Shown: positions 33,144 through 44,080 of the stretch, one piece after another
Numbering within the stretch: the stretch's first letter is position 1
How the letters are laid out: every line of letters begins with the position of its first letter
Translations under genes and position numbers: made by a program
The notes under the pieces: generated by a model
Database searches by the model: none
What the model was told of the DNA's origin: nothing
The model's input: the letters and a program-made list of their open reading frames with translations, nothing else
Origin: Sclerodactyla briareus
Taxonomy: Eukaryota; Echinodermata; Holothuroidea; Dendrochirotida; Sclerodactylidae
Reading direction: 5' to 3'
Length of the DNA: 64,000 nucleotides
Assembly: GCA_026419785.1 (NCBI GenBank)
Contig: JAODTK010003732.1
Coordinates: 287,657-351,656 of the forward strand

Positions 33144-35001
33144 GTTTGGCTGGTCAACATGGTCTGGCCCAATCCCAAAGGATTTAATCTCTTAAGTGTT
33201 TGTGCCCGCAGAAACTGTTGAGCTGGAAACACACAATAAAGTTGGACTGCCTGTCAGTATTCAGTGCTCAGAGGACTGAGAGGTGTATTCCAATTATTCT
33301 CGGTGTGCACTCAAATGGCTACTGATTATTATCTGAGTGTTTACATTTAAATTCTGACACTTCTCCTCTAACACACTTCCAGGATGTTGGAAATTACTTG
33401 ACGGCCAGGGACTCACATTGGGTATTATTACCTGTTTTTTACCTATTCATAGACAAGCCCTATGAAGGGTGTGTGTAGAGCAGGTGAGGCGGGTAGGGAG
33501 TGGGAGGAAGAAAGGCGAAGAAGAAAGCAAGAGTCAAGAAGCTCTCGAAAGTGGGGAAGGCACAACTTTGTGGCATTTCGCTATTGAGCAAAAAGTGAGG
33601 GCATTTACCCTGTACCCCAGGCAGAAATGGGTGGGGGTTTGAGTATATAAAATATCTCCAGTTCTTCCGCCCACGCTTGACCATTATCAATATATGGTCC
33701 TCAATGTTGCAGTCACATGTGTGACTATTGTGAAAAGTGGTTGCCAGGGATAAGCACATTTTAAACAACTTGGCCAGAAGCTAATGGATCGACATCGAAT
33801 GAGCCCACATAATTCAGAAATGTCTCACATGGGCTACATATACATCAGCTAAGATATATATATCTATCATATATATATAGATATCTATAATATATATATA
33901 TATATATATATATAAAATAGAAAATTGCAAAGATCATTGTTTGTTCTATATCGATTTGTATTCTAAATTTACATTGTTTTTTTTTTTATAATTATAATTA
34001 TGTTTTATATATTCCATTAATGGTTGCAAATTTGCCGAGGTGTCCACAACACCACATGGGAGATGGGGACAACAGCCAGATATAGTTGTTATGGCATTGC
34101 TTCATGGGGTGGGCCTATCCCCCACCCTGTAGGAGGGAATAGTGTGATTTGAAAGCCTTGTAAAATTTGACCTACACAATGGCAAATACCTTGATGACTA
34201 TAAATTGATATGATACAAGTATTTGAACAGTTTATGCACTTGTCAATTGCATGACCCCCCCTTGTACCCATACGGTGATTCATTGCATTCAGGTGGGTCA
34301 ACGAAATGATGCACACCCTCAGTCCTGTTTGTGCCTGAAAAATAATGAAAATTGTACACCCACCGTCACTTTAAATACCCAGACTACTCTGCCTGTCGAA
34401 TTGAAACGATTGACTGACAATGACTTACCCCTCAGTCCACAATTAGTGTTACCGACCTATGGTACAAATTACCACGTAGACACCATGCTATTTAGAACAC
34501 TGAATGTACCTACAATTACCCACCTGTCCCGGTAGTGAAAGCTGCAATGACAATATATAGGCCTTTATCCTAATGCACTTCTCTTTCCCACACATATACC
34601 CCCAAAAAGGATATTCTTTTTTTACATTGTTTGATGATGTTGGTCTTCTGATTCAAAGAACTGCCACTTCATTCAAGCTATCTGCTTTGACCACCAGTTA
34701 CTTTGCTGTAATTTCGCTAAAGTTCTTCATCATTTAGCCTTGCCTGCAGTCTGCCCGACTCAGTGTTACGGTCGCTGTACTTCCCACCCTGATGGAACGT
34801 TGGACCTTATTGGTATGAATCGTTACTTTACCTTCTCTCCTTCAAGATACACTTACTTACCAATTTATAATTTCAGTATTTTACTTCAATTCTCCTCAGA
34901 TGACTTTTTGGACCTGGTCAAAAAAATCAATAGGCATCTCTTGCGTTTAGTACATATTGTAGGTGTTTGGTTCGTTTTGTGTCAAGTTGTGGTTTGAAGT
35001 T
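33144..35001. other. Unassigned, with an AT microsatellite
   Basis: AT-dinucleotide repeat at about 33,850-33,915 with interspersed ATC. Frames of 75-102 residues on both strands are unrecognised. No gene was supported. The last part (about 34,930-35,000) may belong to the retroelement that follows. Confidence 0.5.
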
Positions 35002-35111
35002 GCAGACACACATCTTGCAGGGTTTGATATAGCTGAATCATCATTGTGCTGCCACGACCTTGTAAGGACATGTCGGGGAAAGAAGGCAAGGAATCACTAC
35101 GCATAGTGTGC
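35002..35111 (+). repeat. 5' direct terminal repeat (pLTR) of a Penelope-like element
   Basis: The run from 'CTTGCAGGGTTTGATATAGC' through TGAATCATCAT, CC.CGACCTTGTA, 'GACATGTC.GGGGAAAGAAGG' and 'CAAGGA.TCACT' is repeated in the same orientation at 38,452-38,569. A T-rich tract with CTTTTTCATTT repeats (35,125-35,175) follows it. A similar tract (38,364-38,412) precedes the other copy. Direct terminal repeats of this kind, called pseudo-LTRs, are typical of Penelope-like elements. Confidence 0.78.
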
Positions 35112-36430
35112 CGTTCTTGTTCTTACTTTTCTTTTTCATTTTTTTTTCATTTTTTCTTTTTCATTTCTTTTTCATATTGTTTGAAGCCTTCAGAGACGAC
35201 ACTTTGGTCCTCATGGAACTCCCAACAAGTTGATCTCATCCCTAAGGTGTCCTCAACGCCCGACCCGCCTCTTCGCGTTCTACAACGGGAAGACTCTTCT
35301 GACGACGAGAGTACGAGAGGACAAGCCCTCGGCCCTAAGAAAGACGACCCACTCCGAACGAACCGTCTCCGAAGCCCTTTCACTACAATAAAGAGTCATT
35401 TAATTTACCTTAAGCCCCTGCAGGAGAAGACCATTCTTCTCACCATGGACTGTCGGAGCTGACCGCCAACTGTGGGGGAGGGGTTACTGCCCAATTACGC
35501 TTCGGGTAAATATGGCCTTCCCTTTCCTTCCGGGCAGAGCCAACGCCACAAGAGGAAGTCAGGAGTCCTGGGACCCTTTGCCTCCGACGTGCGGCGGGGG
35601 CTCCGTCTCTTGGCCGTTTGCCGCGCCGAGCTTTTCCCGTCAGCGAAGCGGTTTCGAGACACGTTCCAGGAGAAGTTAACTCAGGCAGAGCTCGACGTGG
35701 ACTCCCTGGAAGACAGCATTGAGGCTCATCGCCTACTAGAGAAACTGCTCCGTTCCGCAAGGGAACGCGTGGAGAAGGAGCCAACAGCAAGCCCAGGCTA
35801 ACGAGCAAAGGAACACAAACAACCCAGCGCAGAAGGTTTAAATCTACCTCTTCTGCAACACCAACACCACGGCTCTTTTTTAGGGCCACCAAAACCCAAG
35901 AGAGAGTTGCAGCAACGCACTCCTCAAACAGCACGCGTTCTGTCCTATGTCTTCTTTTAACTTAAAAGTAAATACGACCCCGTATAGCATAAGGCGGAGG
36001 CCGCCTAACAAAAGGCGGAAGCTCAATAAAACATTGTAAACACGATGGGCAAGTCAATCCCGTCATAAATTTCACAGCGGAGCGCATGCATCACTCAGCG
36101 CTGCGCCTGCAAACCGAAGCAATAAACTTAATGAGTACGTTAAGAATCTGTCAGACCGCCCTCCTATCCAACATAGAGAATACTAAGCCCTGGCCAAAGT
36201 CGCAAATTCAGCATAACAGCCTCGGTATGAAAACCGGAAGCTCACCCCGATCCTTCATCAGTGAAGGACCTGGCGAGAAGAATGCGCATCCGTTTTAACA
36301 TGCAGCTCAGGCCCCCAGCGAATCTCAAAATCCCGCCTACCTTCAACCTGGCCCCCACTGCAGACCATAAACCTGGAACCTTAAGATGACCTGAAGGCAA
36401 CCAAAACCGAATTACGCCAGCATACCATCA
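35112..36430 (+). pseudogene. Penelope-like element, N-terminal/leader region
   Basis: Two open stretches lie between the 5' repeat and the RT remnants. The first (about 35,186-35,459) has an acidic patch SSDDES. The second (35,472-35,801, 109 residues) is basic then strongly charged, with EKLTQAELDVDSLEDSIEAH and further Leu/Glu/Arg-rich sequence that should form a coiled coil. Placement suggests an N-terminal or accessory domain of the retroelement, but neither matches a domain I know, so ownership is inferred from position. From 35,960 onwards frames are short and broken. Confidence 0.45.
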
Positions 36431-37970
36431 GGAATGCTAAAAAATAACCTCACAACAGCAGAGCGCGTCGCCCTTAAGACTGTTAAGAACGACCGCTTCC
36501 GCATTGTGGTGAAACCTCTTCGATACAGGAAGAGGTACGCTCTCCTCAATCGCGCCGACTCCCAGGCCGAGAATTGAACGCCAACTCCGAGGCCACCATT
36601 ACGAACAGCTAACGGGCGACTAACACGTGACGTCTAACCCTGGTTTTCGCACTTTCCCCGCCCATGCTTCTCTGTCCCCCCAAACAAAAACCAAAGAGTG
36701 ATGAAAGCACGTTCAGCTACCTGAACCCATACAACACAAAATCCGCACACCGTAATCTATGTGCTACCCAAATTTCACAAACCGCCGCCGCCAGATTCAA
36801 AATTTCGGAGCAGACCCATTATCAGCGGGAACGTGTCACCACTGAGCAATCTCAAGATTTGTGATTATTTCCCTTCGCCGATAGTGTTCGTCAAACAACC
36901 TATGTTAAAGATACTAATCACTCCTAACACTGCTAATGATCTAAAACTACCAGCGAATGTGCTCATCCGCTACTATGGACGTCGTCTCCATGTATACTAA
37001 TACACCACAAAACGAGCCCCTAGACACATGTCAGGGGCACTATGAGCAAGCACCCCAAGGTCTGTACGATATACCAAAAATATCGTCACGCTCATTTCGG
37101 CTCAACTCTCATGGAAATAATCCTCACACGCAACTGCTTTGACTTCAACGGCCAGTTTATAGACAAAAAATTGGTGGTGCAATGGCCTCAGGCATCACCT
37201 GAGATTTGCGACATAGTCCTGCACAAACTAGAGCTTCCATTATCCAACGCGCCCAAACAAATCAATAAATTGCCGGTACAGAGACGAGATTCTTGATCCT
37301 ATTTTGAAGGTTTCTAAAGATTAATTGACCTCAATGGTGGACCGTATTCATAACAAACACCAAATCCGGAAGTTCACACACTAGCTGAATCCACTCCGAC
37401 TTCTGAGTCACTTATCTCGATCGAAAATATCAAAGGACAATTTTTCGTCAAGGGGCCTACTAGCACCAAAGTCTCTACCCCTCCACGGAAACCTTCCCAA
37501 TATTAGATCGCACTCTCACACCAACCCCCTAGCCCACTTTCAAGGCTTCATCAAGGGGAGATCTACGATACGCACGCCTCTGCTCATGAGGCGAACTCAT
37601 AGAAAAGAGAAATTCCTTCTGGGAAGCTCCTACTACTGGGACTACAAATACTCCGAAGAGGAGTTAAACACTGCCCTCAATGCGGTCGAGTTTGGGCACC
37701 CAGCCCCCCGACGCCATGGGACCATACCCAACCCCAACACAATTCGGAACCCTCCGTGGTGTATCAAGATACATATACAACCCCCACCCCATCAAAACAA
37801 AGGACCTTAAAAGCCGTGCTCAAACAGACACGACACCTCATCAGCGTAAACCCAGACTACCCATCTTCTCACGTCTATGCCCTAAACCCCATAATCCGCT
37901 TACAAAAAAGAGCAGAAAATCTCAAAGATTTACTAGTTAAAATCCAAATTTCCCCTCGAGCGTAACTATG
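36431..37970 (+). pseudogene. Penelope-like reverse transcriptase, broken by frameshifts
   Basis: RT blocks appear in family order but in shifting frames. They are: LTTAERVALKTVKNDR then NRADSQAE (about 36,437-36,575); ERQLRGHHYEQLTGD in another frame (to about 36,625); PKFHKPPPP..FRSRPIIS (36,764-36,823), the pre-catalytic block; MDVVSMYTNTPQNE (from 36,975), motif A with catalytic Asp at 36,978; LMEIILTRNCFDFNGQF (from 37,111); SPEICDIVLHKLE (about 37,195-37,235); RYRDEI (37,274-37,291) at the motif C position, with YRDE instead of the usual Y.DD; and PIIRLQKRAENLKDLLVK (about 37,890-37,945), the family's thumb-side end. I see no GIY-YIG endonuclease after it, only a 28-codon acidic frame (37,968-38,054). 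The copy is inactive as read. Confidence 0.85.
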
Positions 37971-38451
37971 GCAACCAAGGGAGGCAGATTTGTTACTTCT
38001 GACGATGACGTTCCACTAGACGAGCTAATCGCAGGCAATGTAGATGATCCCTAACGGCATTCCTAACTTCGAGACGCCACTCCTTACGTAAGGCTTACCA
38101 CTGATGAAGCTCCAAAATAATACCCAGAGCAGAAACTATAGTCTGGTTTCAGTCTGAGACCCTTTCAAACAAAATAGACTAACAGTCTATAATAACACGA
38201 CTCAATTTACCTCATGGGCCCACTCCATACCACCTGTTTTGGGGCACAGATCCGGCGCAAAATCCGCTTTTTCGAGCCCAGGATCCAGGCTGCCTGCACA
38301 TAAACCCTGTGTTCTCCAGGCTCCTACGAATCCGCGACACTATATGGTGCAACCGGCGCCCCCCCCCTTTTTCATTTTTTTTTTTCTTTTTCATTTTTCT
38401 TTTTTCAACACCTTTTCGTAAATATTGCAAGTGATGGATTCCGTTTTGAGT
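37971..38451 (+). mobile_element. Penelope-like element, 3' internal region
   Basis: Sequence between the RT end and the 3' terminal repeat. It contains a 28-codon frame beginning MATKGGRFVTSDDDVP, stop-rich sequence, and a T-rich CTTTTTCATTT tract (38,364-38,412) mirroring the one after the 5' repeat. No Cys-His motif or GIY-YIG signature was seen, so the endonuclease is absent, lost, or at the N-terminus. Confidence 0.6.
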
Positions 38452-38569
38452 TGGCAACACACAGCTTGCAGGGTTTATATAGCTGAATCATCATGGTGAT
38501 TCCACAACCTTGTACGTGGCACATGTCCTGGGGGAAAAAGGCAAGGACTCACTCCACACGCAGAGTGCG
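38452..38569 (+). repeat. 3' direct terminal repeat (pLTR) of the Penelope-like element
   Basis: Partner of 35,002-35,111: 'CTTGCAGGGTTTATATAGCT', GAATCATCAT, 'CCACAACCTTGTA', ACATGTC and 'GGAAAAAGGCAAGGACTCAC' in the same order and orientation. A T-run (38,573-38,592) follows. Confidence 0.78.
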
Positions 38570-39482
38570 TTTGTTTTTTTTTTTTTTTTTTTACAGTGAG
38601 ACCACTAAAGGACACGGCTTTGGTAAACCGAGGTATATCTCGTGAGATGTAGAACTTTAACCGCATCGGTCCAAACCCCATTTTGATACATGTTCCTATG
38701 TGGGGTTATCGGCCTTCAAAGTTGGGGCCATTAAGCAGAAAATTGGCGAAAGCCCATTGCTCAATAACTCACACGTCACACTTGTACAACACCGGAAATT
38801 ATGTTTGTAGTTTCATTTTTTCAATTTTGTTTTTGAATAAGTCAACATTAACTCAGAAGTTTCCATTGACTTTTCCCTCACCAAAGTAACCATCAACACC
38901 CCACTAAAACAATCCTCCTCCCATAGAACTAAATGCTTTTCGAAGTGAAATTTATGTTTGAATTTCCAATAGAAAACAAAGAAATGTTTTCAGTTGCACA
39001 TGTATAGCATCATTTATTAATGCACGATGGGACGCCGTTCCACCTGTGAATCCCATTCTTCACATACACAAACTTGCTGAACCGTAGCGAAAGGCGTCAG
39101 TGAACTTCCGGTTTGGACTGGACGCATTCATTTTCATCCAGCGTATATATCAGCCTCTTCATCAAATCATCTGCATTTTCCTTTGATTCCTGCTCATTCA
39201 GTAGCCATACCCACCGCTTTACAGAAATCACCTACATTTGTCATAGACTGCGCAATTCCTGTCTGTTCCCGCCCGACGTACCAACCGGAGTGTCAATTCA
39301 TCGTGTTTCTTCTTCCTGGGACTTTCTTCAAGAGTAACCAACACAGCGGCGCTTTCCCTGCTTCTCACGGTCCTTCAAAGGTACCGTCCACCAACGCATC
39401 CCCCTTTTACAATTGGCACGTGAGGTAACGAGGTAAATTGCGAAAATGCGGAAAAAAGTCCTTCGCAGGTTTATTTGAATGC

Positions 39483-39845
39483 ACTACTATAACCGGGTTT
39501 GGCAAGCAATTGGTAGAGTCGTTCGGCCTCCCACACGGGAGACCGGGTTCGATTCCCAGTCGGTGTCGCATACCAAGGACTTTCCAAAAGGGAATATATT
39601 GCATGGTAATCGCTGGGGCTCACAGCGAACGGGTAGAAAAGTTCCGTCTCATTAATACCCCCACCCCCACCAGTTAGGTACCGCCAACAAGGTAGTGCCG
39701 TCATTCCCCACCCGTGTACCTGGTGAAGGTCGCAGCTGACAAATAAGGTGCAGGTATCATGTCCTTCCCCTTGCCTGGCCTTGTAATAGAATCGATCCTC
39801 TGCTTCGGCAAGTATACCATTAAAACGGTAACGGGACTCCATAAA
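39483..39845 (+). mobile_element. tRNA-derived SINE, unit 1 copy
   Basis: Head: TTTGGCAAGCAATTGGTAGA (A-box-like), 'GTTCGGCCTCCCACACGGGA', then 'GGGTTCGATTCCCAGTCGG' with a strong B box. Body carries 'GGAATATATTGCATGGT', 'AGTTAGGTACCGCCAACAAG', 'AATAGAATCGATC' and AGTATACCATTAAAACGG. The second unit has the same order at 43,728-44,080. A bare tRNA is ruled out by the long conserved body and the imperfect anticodon arm. Confidence 0.75.
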
Positions 39846-40944
39846 AAAGATTGTGCACTTCAGTGAATCCAGCAGTTATGTAAATTCGATTCGACTTTTT
39901 TCTCCGCACTTTCATTCACGCCTTGCAGCCTAGTTCCGCATTTAGTAACACAGCAATTATCGGGGACCCTCCATTTTCCAACCAGTTACCCCAAGCCAGG
40001 ATTTTTCGGCATATACTCTTATGACACTATAGTTGAATACAGGGTGAAGACTAGTGAAGATTTTGTTATCCAAAAGCCCATTTCGGATCACATGGCGGGC
40101 ATTCTGCAGTGTAAAGGGGGGTTCTGAATGAACCAGGCTCCTCTCCGGCAGCCCCTGTGTATAAGTGTTCTAGCAACAAAACAGGGCCAAGTCGTTGCTA
40201 CTAGTTCCCTACATGACCAAGTTATAGCCCACTCCCCTTGCAATTCATAGTAAGCTCACAAATTACATGGAACATTTCTTCTCCAACCAAAATTTATTCA
40301 ACACTCGAAAGTCGAGACCCGAAGGTAAATTCCGGGACCAGAGGGGTCGAGAAACCGAGACCCACGGAACCAAAGGGCAAGCAAAAACCATTCTCGAGAC
40401 CGCGAGCCGGTCTCGAGAACGGTCTCGAGCAAAAACGTGGAACACTTTTTGTGCGGGTGTGTGTTCCGTAATGTCGTGCTAAGGTATAATACTGATCTCT
40501 GTGCCCCAGTTCACTGAAATGACCTTTATAATCCGTTATCTCGATTGTTCAGAACCAGAAAGTTCGTCACCCCCCGTTGCGATATGAATCACCCTATGCA
40601 CACATTCCCCATCATGACTCGTGTCCCGTATAGAAATTACGTTATCGGCGTACACTCCGTCAGCTGACTCATTGTTTTGTGACCAAATAAATAAACATAC
40701 AAATTGGCGGGTAAAAATATCAAAAAGGATATAACCAAGGTCACCTTGTCAGACCTGACATATAGTACAGTCAAGCAGTGCGCCTGATGGGTTTGACTTT
40801 TTATTCCTTACTGCAAAAGCCCATGCAACGTGCCATGCTCTCTTGCGTGCATAGGTAAGTTTGTGTATCGTAGGCCTCGTCAAATGTAAACTTCCGGGGA
40901 CGTAATAACTTACATTTTCTTTTTATGTGCATTATATCCTGCAA

Positions 40945-41140
40945 CAAGTGTTCGGGGATATTATGGTTTTGGGGGGTGTAACCGCCGTCTCCCGCCGCCG
41001 CCGCCGGAAACTTTTGGCGTTCGCGCAATAACTCTTCAACTCTTTAATACCGCCTCGCTTTGAAACTTTTTGGTACACAACGTCCCGTTCCTAGTAAAAT
41101 CTCGGATGAGTTAGAAAGTGGACATCGCTGCATGTCTGCC
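40945..41140 (+). repeat. Dispersed end module, copy 2 of 4
   Basis: 'GTTCGGGGATATTATGGTTT', GTGTAACCGCCGTCTCC, 'CAATAACTCTTCAAC' and 'TCGGATGAGTTAGAAAGTGG' follow the order seen at 25,620. A GCC-triplet run (about 40,990-41,005) sits inside it. Unlike copies 1 and 4, no ~116-bp array follows; about 130 bp of weakly related sequence (ACACGAAACATA) remains. Confidence 0.72.
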
Positions 41141-41595
41141 TGCCACGTCTAATTGCCAGGTTTTAATACACGAAACATACAGAGTTTAGTCCTAGTTACA
41201 TGAAACATATTTGGTATGGCAATATAGGATCGGCAAGATAACGTGTTTCGTGTATGGGCGGGAGGTGAAGGGGGGGGAGGATTTTGCCCGCCGTCGTAGG
41301 GTACGGTTGTTATGTGCTCTACGACTGTATATTTTACTATCTATATATATATAAGTGGTTGGTAATGAGACTTCGCGACTGGGGAAAGCAAGGTCCCTAT
41401 ATCCTATTCCATATTTATCGTCTCGGCTTTTAATTTGAAACTTCGAATGATAGCCATCAGTCAGAAATTAATTCTCGGTTTTGTTTTTTTTTCTCCAATT
41501 TTTGTTTTCCCATATGTGTCGTCTTCTCTTCAATCTTGGTCTTTACTCAATCTCCTCCTTCCACCGCCATCTTGTCAAATTCACGACCAAAATAG

Positions 41596-41692
41596 ACAGA
41601 TAGATAGATAGACATAGATAGATAGATAAATAGATAATGAGAGATAGATAGATAATAGATAAAGATCGATAGATAGATAGCAAGAGAGATAG

Positions 41693-41723
<31 letters not shown>

Positions 41724-41728
41724 GATCC
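41596..41728 (-). repeat. TATC-type tail of the minus-strand LINE, unit 1
   Basis: On the minus strand the LINE 3' untranslated region ends TTGTAAATTCCCTTTCATTG, then AGGATCTATC repeats for about 130 bp. CR1/L2/Rex1-group LINEs end in short tandem repeats rather than poly(A), and a TTTCCC...GGGAT-like stretch before ATCT repeats is familiar from such LINEs, so the microsatellite is best read as the LINE terminus. Confidence 0.75.
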
Positions 41729-42884
41729 TCAATGAAAGGGAATTTACAATCTGGCACGAATTAATAAGAACTACTAAAACACATAAGAAACCTTATGAGA
41801 AACCGGTCAGCTTGAAATATCCCAAATGCTGAACGTAAACACTTATGATACACGCGTGAAACGTTTCACAATATGTAAAATTTAAGAGCTGGTGGATAGT
41901 AGGATAAAACTATAGCCTACCTGGTAACGGATCTGCCTTGTGAAGCCCTAATGCATTACCTATGAATCGAGTGGCGATATTTTTTTGTCCAGCGATATCG
42001 CTCTTTCCACCGATGGATAACTTCACAAGTTTAAGTAAACTTTTTGAATTTGTTCGCACCATACACATCTTAGAGCGAGTTACGACATGCAGAACTCCAG
42101 ATATAACTCCTTGCTGCACGACTGGATAATGTCATCATTGTAATTTTCATGGAGTTTTGTCTCAGTTACCAGCTCAACAGACAACACAGAATGTCAAGAG
42201 AGAACAGATAACCGATCATAAACAAGATGGCAAGTATGTCATCTGGATTAACATTAAAAATTATTCAGTTTTGCGTAAGCAGTACAGACGGGGTTTTAGC
42301 CTTTTTTTTTCACGTAGCGAACATGATTCTTCCATTTCAGCTCATCATCAAGGACCACAGACGCCTGGATATCTTTCTATATCTTGATCATTTCTTTTCT
42401 TGCCGTTTTAGAAACATTCAGTTGTAAATGGTTCTGATCACAATAATCCACGAGCCTATTTAGTTGAATAAGCCGTGGACTCATCATCATTAAACATGAT
42501 GCCCCAAAATGCGTGTCGTCGTGCAATCATTTCACACAATAGGCAGGAGGATGAGTAGAAACGTGTCTACTGTAGATGCTAAATAAAAAAGGGCCCAACG
42601 TACCTTGGGAGCTCCTGTACTTGATATCACTACCCCAACTTGACCACACTGTTCCATGTCGGAATCAAACTGGGTAACGTTTTGTGAGATAGTCAATGGT
42701 AATCCCCCCACTCATATGTGGTGGGATTACATTCATCACATTATTTCTTGACTAAAACATGGGGTTGAATTGGGTTGAAAGCGGAGGAGAAGTCAAGCGT
42801 ACCTAATGCGGATGACACTTGAACATTGGCGTTGGTGTTTTTCGAATATGAGAGTAGCCCTTGTCGAGGAAGCAAAGTATCCGC
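41729..42884 (-). pseudogene. CR1/Rex1-like LINE ORF2, 5'-truncated, unit 1 copy
   Basis: Minus-strand RT remnants in order: NTNANV then LDFSSAFNPIQPHVLVKK (42,797-42,744), motif A with catalytic Asp at about 42,793; a SSQGTLGPFLFSIYS-like block; LHDDTHFG with the DD of motif C at 42,515-42,520; VDYCDQNHLQLNVSKT (about 42,460-42,410); SVVLDDELKWKNHVRYV; SVICSLLTFCVVC; VVTRSKMCMVR (about 42,085-42,055); then a short 3' UTR and the TATC-type tail. Stops and frameshifts occur throughout. Upstream it is cut at about 42,884 exactly where unit 2 begins, so its 5' loss comes from the duplication breakpoint. Confidence 0.85.
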
Positions 42885-43727
42885 ATCTTCAAAGCTTGGG
42901 GCATTAAGCAGCGAGAAAAACATTGGGAGAGAAATCCCAATGCGCAATACGCAAACCACGACCGTCCACACATGGAACAACACACCGGAAAATTACTTAT
43001 TTTTTTTTTTGTTGTGTATTTCATTGTTTCATTTTGTTGATAAGGTCAACATTTTAGCAGAAGTTCCAAGTGGCTTTCCCTCACCAAAAAGTAAAACCAT
43101 CAACACCCACCTCTAAAAACAATTCCCTCTCCCAGAGAACTAAAATGTTTTCGAATGTGGAAAATTATTATTAATGTTTGCATTTCAATAGAAAACAAAG
43201 AATGTTTGCAGGGTGTTGTGCACGTATGAGACATCATTTATAATGCCATGATGGGACGCCTTTCCATCCTGTGCAATAAAAAAATGCTTCACAATACACA
43301 AACTTGCGGAAACGTACGGAAAGGAAAAGGCGTATGACTTCGGTTTGGACTGAGCATGTACAGTTTTTTCATCCAGCTATTATATCAGCCTCTTCATCAA
43401 TCAGCCCTGCAGTTGTCCTTTGACGTACTGCTATGCAGTAGGCATACCCAAGCGCTTACGAAATCCACCACTACAATTTGTCATATACTGCGCATTCCTT
43501 TCTGTTCCACCCCGAAGTAAAAAGCCGGGAGTGGTCCATGCATCGTGTTTCTCGGGGACTTTCTCAAGAGGAAACAACCACATGCGCGCTTACTGCTTCT
43601 CACGAGTAACTTCATAATGGTACCGGTCACCCATTTTACAAGTGGGCAGCGTGAGGATAAACCGAGGAGAAATTGAGAAAAAATGCCGGAAAAAAGTTCA
43701 TTCGGCAGGTTATAGTGAATGCACTGG

Positions 43728-44080
43728 ATATAACCGAGGTTGGCACAATTGGTAGTAGAGCGTCGGCCTCCACACGGGAGACAGGGTTCGAATTCCCAGT
43801 CGGGTCATACAAGGGACTTTCAAAATGGAATATATTGCATTGTCGCTGGGCGCTCAGCACGAAGGGTTAGAAGAAAAGTTGCCGTTTGCAGTATAATACA
43901 CCACCACCACAGTTAAGGTACCGCCAAAAAAGGATTGCCTTATTTCCGTTGTATCTGGTTGATAGGATTCGCAGGACATAAGGTCCAGTATTCGGTCTGC
44001 ACCCTTGCTGGGCATTGAATAGAATCGATCTATGCTCGGGCAAGGTTATACATTAAAAACGGCTAACGACTCCATAAAAA
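43728..44080 (+). mobile_element. tRNA-derived SINE, unit 2 copy
   Basis: Matches 39,483-39,845: GGTTGGCACAATTGGTAG.AGAGCG, 'TCGGCCTCCACACGGGAGAC', 'GGGTTCGAATTCCCAGTCGG', 'ATGGAATATATTGCATTGTC', 'GTTAAGGTACCGCCAA', 'GAATAGAATCGATC'. The A-box region is better preserved than in unit 1. Confidence 0.75.

Larger units (their letters stand above)
38715..42884. repeat. ~4.2-kb tandem duplication, unit 1
   Basis: Starting at TTCAAAG.TTGGGG (about 38,717) the sequence is repeated in order and orientation from about 42,888. Offsets between matched landmarks are about 4,200-4,275 bp: SINE 39,487/43,735; module 40,954/45,181; microsatellite 41,596/45,797; LINE tail 42,180/46,455; LINE segment 42,854/47,102. 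Some stretches of 50 bases are identical (around 42,165-42,215 and 46,440-46,490) while others differ by many one-base indels. Material inside unit 1 not listed separately (38,715-39,480, 39,860-40,940, 41,140-41,590) is unassigned, including a TCTCGAGACCG / CGGTCTCGAGA inverted repeat at about 40,390-40,432. Confidence 0.88.

Noticed and set aside
32652-33144. Long frames on both strands (161 and 148 codons)
   Set aside because: They read through the CAA/CGA low-complexity centre of a TIR element, giving Thr/Asn or Val/Leu runs.
35002-38569. LTR retrotransposon or DIRS element, because of terminal direct repeats
   Set aside because: The RT blocks (HKP..RPIIS, MDVVSMYTNTP, SPEICDI, ENLKDLLVK) fit Penelope-like RT; no protease, integrase or tyrosine recombinase was seen.
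39485-39570. Free-standing tRNA gene
   Set aside because: B box is good but the anticodon arm does not pair cleanly and a conserved ~280-bp SINE body follows in both copies.
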